NCBI GenBank assembly: GCA_964449455.1
Contig: CAYUYV010000105.1
Coordinates: 1 to 17,768 of the forward strand
Source: CAYUYV01 sp964449455
GTDB taxonomy: Bacteria > Pseudomonadota > Alphaproteobacteria > JAJFIK01
DNA length: 17,768 nt
Reading direction: 5' to 3'
The notes under the pieces are model-generated. The model was not told the origin of the DNA. It searched no databases and worked only from the letters and a program-made list of their open reading frames with translations. Position numbers and translations under genes: made by a program. Within the stretch, counting starts at the first letter, position 1. Each line of letters starts with the position of its first letter. Of this stretch, positions 14,536 to 17,768 are shown piece after piece.

Positions 14536-16929
14536 TCAGTCCTTTGTCTTCAGGGCACTGACCAGGTTAATGCGGCGTACATCACGGTTGACCAAGGCCC
14601 CCGTGACCAGGGACGCAATCACGATCACGAGGACCGCATAGCCATAGGTCCCCGGTCCGATCACAAAGGGGATGCGATAAAGCTCCGTATCCAGCGACTG
14701 GACCAGCGACCAGGCAAGGCCCATACCCACCAACAGCCCTGCCGCGATTCCGGCGACGGTCAGCACACCAAGCTCCCCCAACAGAACATAGGAGGTCTCT
14801 CCCTGGGAAAAGCCCAGAACCCGCAATGAGGCAAGCTCGCGCATGCGTTCGGACAAGGCGACCCGCGCACCGTTATAGACGACGCCAATGGCGATCAGCA
14901 CCGCGAATAATGTGTTCACGAACGTGATGGTGCCGAGATTCTGATCCAGAAGACGTTGGAAGCTCTCGCGCGTCGCGGCGGATCGGGAGACGCCAGCCAC
15001 CTGGGGCATGTCCTTCAAGCGCCGGTAAAGCGGGTCGAGATAGGCCGGATCCACTTGCAGATAGACACCGGAAATGCGCGGCCCCTCCCCGAGCGCCCGA
15101 TTGAGTTCATCAAGACGCAAATAGGCCGGTGTACCGATAAAGGCCTCGGCAATGCCCGTGACGGCAAGTTCAACCGTAGGCTGACGGCCTTCCAGGACCT
15201 CGATCCGGACCGTGTCTCCAGGACCAACCCCCAACCGCTCGGCAAGGGATGTGGAGAGCAGCACGCCCCGTTCGGGCAGGACAATCTGGCGATAGGCACT
15301 GTCAATGGGGCGAGACAGGAAGGCCCCTTCTTCAAGGCCCGTCAATCCCTGACGCCTGCGCACGACCCCATTGATCATCCGAACCGGGACATTGCGGAAT
15401 GCCTCGGCCCGGATGACCCCGGGCAGGGAGGCAATATCATGGATCACCCGCTGTTCCCGGGCATCGACAAAGGTCACGGTCATGTCCTGGCGATCCGCAA
15501 TGGTGAAATTGACGTCCATCAGGGCCGTCACCGCATCGACCGAAAAGCGGCCGACAATCAACACACCCGTGGCGGCCGCGATGCCGAGAATTGTCAGCAG
15601 GGCCCGAACGGGCTGACGTATGATCCGGCGCAGGATCATCCGGGATGGCTGGTCCACGACACGCTTCGCCCAGGCCGGTTCGGGCAATGCCCGCGAGTAG
15701 TCCATGGGCACGGGCGGGCGCATGGCGATCGCCGGGCTGAGCCGGATGATGCCCGCAACGGCAAAGCCGATGCCAAGAGCCGCGGCCCCAAGGGACACCA
15801 GAAGGCCGATGGCCACGACATCGAACCCAGCCTGAAAGATGAGAAAGGGAAACGTGAAATACTGGAGATAAAGACCCGCCATCCCCCGCCCCAGCCATAG
15901 GCCAAGCGCACAGCCAAGAATGCCCCCCAGAAAGGCCGTGGCCATCACATATTTCGCGTAATGGGCAATGATCACGCCGGTGCCGTATCCGAAGGCCCGC
16001 AACAGGCCGATCTGCTCGCGCTCCAGATCCACCATCCGCGTCACGACGATATTGAGCAGGAAGGCCGCCACGGCAAGGAAGATCGGGGGCAGAACATCCC
16101 CCGTGGCCCGCAATTGGTCGATCTCACTGGTCACGAATTGGTGCGAGATCTGTTCATCCCGCCCATAGGCGCCCGTGCCCCCATAGCGCTTCAACAGGCG
16201 GTCGATGCCATCGATCACCTCTCGCTCGGACGCGCCGGGGCCCAGCCGCACCACCACATTGTTGAAGGCCCCGTCCAGGTCAAAGGCCGCCTCAAGCGCG
16301 CGCCGGCCCATCCAGATCACCCCGAAGCGCGCGTCATCGGGCACGAATTCGCCCGGTGCGATGGTGTAGATGAACTCCGGCGACAGAGCGATGCCGACAA
16401 TGCGCAAGCGCCGCCGAGCCCCATTCATGGTTGCCGAAAGGCTGTCCCCCGGTTTGAGGTTCTGGGCCTTGGCGAAGGGCTCGGACAGCAGGATCTCATC
16501 TTCGCGCAACGGAGCGGGAAAACGGCCCTGACGCAGCACCACACGGTTAAGGTCCGAAGGACCATGGTCAGGGCGGGAGATCACCTGTCCGCGCACGGGT
16601 TCGACGAGCCCGGGGACATCAATCAGTACACTGCCAGCGATCCGGCCTTCCGCCGTCAGAACACCAGGCAGCGCCGCGATCTCATCCTCCAGGGCTTGGG
16701 GAGCGCGCACAACAGGCGCAAAGATATCGGCGAAACGATAACGCTCGTAATAGGCACGCCGGGTCTCGTCGAGGGACCGGATCATGCCGTTCGACAAGAC
16801 ATAAAGGGCAATGCCGCTGGCTATGACAAGGGCGATGGCGATGGCCTGGCCCCGCGTGCGCCACAAGTCCCGAACAACCTTACGATCCAACGGGGGCAGA
16901 ACATCCGTGGCCGTCACGCCAGAAGCCAT
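14536..16929 (-). CDS. ABC transporter permease with two FtsX domains
   Basis: A 797-residue inner-membrane permease of the MacB/LolC/FtsX class. It has an N-terminal helix (about 29-48) followed by a large extracytoplasmic domain, then a three-to-four-helix FtsX block containing LEREQIGLLRAFGYG. A second helix and periplasmic domain follow, and then a second FtsX block with LSERMRELASLRVLGFSQGE. This duplicated layout is typical of two-module permeases that do not need a second permease gene. MacB-class transporters use ATP to drive periplasmic export or lipoprotein/lipid transfer; the substrate is not visible. ATG 16929 is chosen (GGAG 7 bases upstream); an ATG at 16968 lies within the ATPase gene. 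The ATPase stop ends one base before this start, so they are translationally coupled. Confidence 0.87.
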   Translation of the reverse strand: MASGVTATDVLPPLDRKVVRDLWRTRGQAIAIALVIASGIALYVLSNGMIRSLDETRRAYYERYRFADIFAPVVRAPQALEDEIAALPGVLTAEGRIAGSVLIDVPGLVEPVRGQVISRPDHGPSDLNRVVLRQGRFPAPLREDEILLSEPFAKAQNLKPGDSLSATMNGARRRLRIVGIALSPEFIYTIAPGEFVPDDARFGVIWMGRRALEAAFDLDGAFNNVVVRLGPGASEREVIDGIDRLLKRYGGTGAYGRDEQISHQFVTSEIDQLRATGDVLPPIFLAVAAFLLNIVVTRMVDLEREQIGLLRAFGYGTGVIIAHYAKYVMATAFLGGILGCALGLWLGRGMAGLYLQYFTFPFLIFQAGFDVVAIGLLVSLGAAALGIGFAVAGIIRLSPAIAMRPPVPMDYSRALPEPAWAKRVVDQPSRMILRRIIRQPVRALLTILGIAAATGVLIVGRFSVDAVTALMDVNFTIADRQDMTVTFVDAREQRVIHDIASLPGVIRAEAFRNVPVRMINGVVRRRQGLTGLEEGAFLSRPIDSAYRQIVLPERGVLLSTSLAERLGVGPGDTVRIEVLEGRQPTVELAVTGIAEAFIGTPAYLRLDELNRALGEGPRISGVYLQVDPAYLDPLYRRLKDMPQVAGVSRSAATRESFQRLLDQNLGTITFVNTLFAVLIAIGVVYNGARVALSERMRELASLRVLGFSQGETSYVLLGELGVLTVAGIAAGLLVGMGLAWSLVQSLDTELYRIPFVIGPGTYGYAVLVIVIASLVTGALVNRDVRRINLVSALKTKD

Positions 16930-16930
16930 C

Positions 16931-17674
16931 CTACCACTCCAGATTTTCCGGGGCGTCGCGTGTCGCATTGACCTGCGTTTCCCTGATCCGGCCGTCGGCG
17001 AAATAGAGCACGCGGTGGGCCATGGCGGCGATGGCTCGGGCGTGGGTAATGACCACCGTCGTGGTGCCGAACCGTTCGTTCACGTCCTGAATGGCCTTGA
17101 GCACCAGAATGCCGGTTTTGCTGTCGAGGGCACCGGTGGGCTCGTCGCAGAACAGCACCGTGGGTCGCTTGGCAATGGCTCGGGCAATGGCGACCCTCTG
17201 CTGCTCGCCGCCGGAGAGTTGAGCCGGGAAATGGCCAAGGCGCTCACCAAGCCCGACAAGCCCAAGAGCCTCGGCCGGCTCCATGGGATTGGCTGCGATT
17301 TCGGTCACCAGCTCCACATTCTCAACGGCGGTCAGGCTCGGCATCAGATTGTAATGTTGGAATACAAAACCGACATGGTCGCGCCGAAAGCGGGTCAATT
17401 GGGCGGGTGTGTAGGCTGTGATGTTCTGATCGCGGAACCAGACCGCACCGTCGCTTGCAGAGTCGAGCCCGCCCAGAATGTTCAGCAGAGTGGATTTGCC
17501 TGACCCGGACGGGCCGAGCAGAACGACGAGATCGCCCTCGGGGATTTCCAGATCCACGCCGCGCAAGGCATGGACCGCCGCCTCACCGTCCCCATAAACC
17601 TTTGTAACGCCCTGGGTCCGGAAGGCGGGCCAGGGTTCGGCTCGTGAGGATTCGGCTCGTGGCTGCGCGTCCAT
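16931..17674 (-). CDS. ABC transporter ATP-binding protein, LolD/MacB class
   Basis: A 247-residue ATPase that would power the adjoining permease at the cytoplasmic face. All catalytic motifs are present: Walker A GPSGSGKST, Q-loop VFQHYNLMP, signature LSGGEQQRVAIARA, Walker B VLFCDEPTGALD and the switch histidine in VVITHA. The LNILGGLD and EPTGALDS segments are typical of the LolD/MacB/FtsE branch. The start is set at ATG 17674, with GGGAG 11 bases upstream; the frame continues to a TTG at 17704 without a better site. It is the first gene of the leftward exporter operon (ATPase, permease, adaptor, membrane protein). Confidence 0.92.
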   Translation of the reverse strand: MDAQPRAESSRAEPWPAFRTQGVTKVYGDGEAAVHALRGVDLEIPEGDLVVLLGPSGSGKSTLLNILGGLDSASDGAVWFRDQNITAYTPAQLTRFRRDHVGFVFQHYNLMPSLTAVENVELVTEIAANPMEPAEALGLVGLGERLGHFPAQLSGGEQQRVAIARAIAKRPTVLFCDEPTGALDSKTGILVLKAIQDVNERFGTTTVVITHARAIAAMAHRVLYFADGRIRETQVNATRDAPENLEW

Positions 17675-17736
17675 CGGGATCGATGCTCCCGTTCCACAGA
17701 ACAAACACTTTGGCTAGTGTGGCGGGTCAGGAATTC

Positions 17737-17755
17737 GCCCGCATGATCGGCGGGC
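17737..17755. promoter_or_regulatory. inverted repeat upstream of the exporter operon
   Basis: GCCCGC (17737-17742) and GCGGGC (17750-17755) form a 6-bp inverted repeat with a 7-base spacer, 63 bases before the ATPase start. There is no T run, so it is more likely an operator than a terminator. An ATG at 17743 inside it opens a short plus-strand frame (MIGGLRRE) that runs off the window. It could be the start of a divergent gene, with AGGA 10 bases upstream, but too little is visible to call it. Confidence 0.25.
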
Positions 17756-17768
17756 TCCGTCGCGAATG

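Noticed and set aside
15961..16971. Plus-strand open frame (336 codons) opposite the permease and ATPase
   Set aside because: It is a His/Gly/Arg-rich shadow product with no domain features, opposite clear ABC transporter genes.
1..17768. tRNA, rRNA, prophage or CRISPR features
   Set aside because: None were seen by eye on either strand; a covariance-model scan would be needed to exclude small RNAs.

Overview
The window is about 60% G+C, with strong AGGAGG-type ribosome binding sites and tightly packed operons. Its gene content (TonB-dependent heme-type receptor, PilJ-type hybrid kinase, FlmG-like TPR glycosyltransferase with a NeuB-family synthase, FtsX/HlyD exporter) suggests a Gram-negative chromosome, most likely an alphaproteobacterium. 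This is inferred from gene content and style; no rRNA or tRNA is present to fix the taxonomy.

Layout. (1) 1-477: a left edge of unclear nature, then the 3' remnant of an RTX-type secreted protein ending at a good terminator. (2) 554-2647, plus strand: an unusual small heat-shock protein (Hsp20) with four repeated EINR helices and a Pro/Gln-rich linker, its own terminator, then a CxxC carboxymuconolactone-decarboxylase/AhpD-like protein. (3) 2687-6168: a DUF6607-type exported protein (minus) diverging from a TonB-dependent receptor with heme-receptor features (plus). The 170 bp between them carries mirrored TGAGAAT motifs that look like iron-regulator sites. (4) 6311-8320: a membrane hybrid histidine kinase with a PilJ-type sensor and a receiver. 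(5) 8406-12642: a four-gene plus-strand operon with overlapping ends: TPR glycosyltransferase, RmlD-like reductase, NeuB-family synthase, GNAT acetyltransferase. It looks like part of a nonulosonic-acid glycosylation pathway, possibly for flagellin. (6) 17674-12720, minus strand: an ABC ATPase, a two-FtsX-domain permease, an HlyD-type adaptor and an unrecognised four-helix membrane protein, arranged as one export operon.

How the parts relate. Blocks 3, 5 and 6 are each internally coherent (iron/heme uptake, surface glycosylation, tripartite-type export). There is no strong sign that the blocks act together. The most unusual item is the Hsp20 protein. The best candidates for an under-described functional unit are the DUF6607/receptor pair and the compact TPR-glycosyltransferase/NeuB operon.
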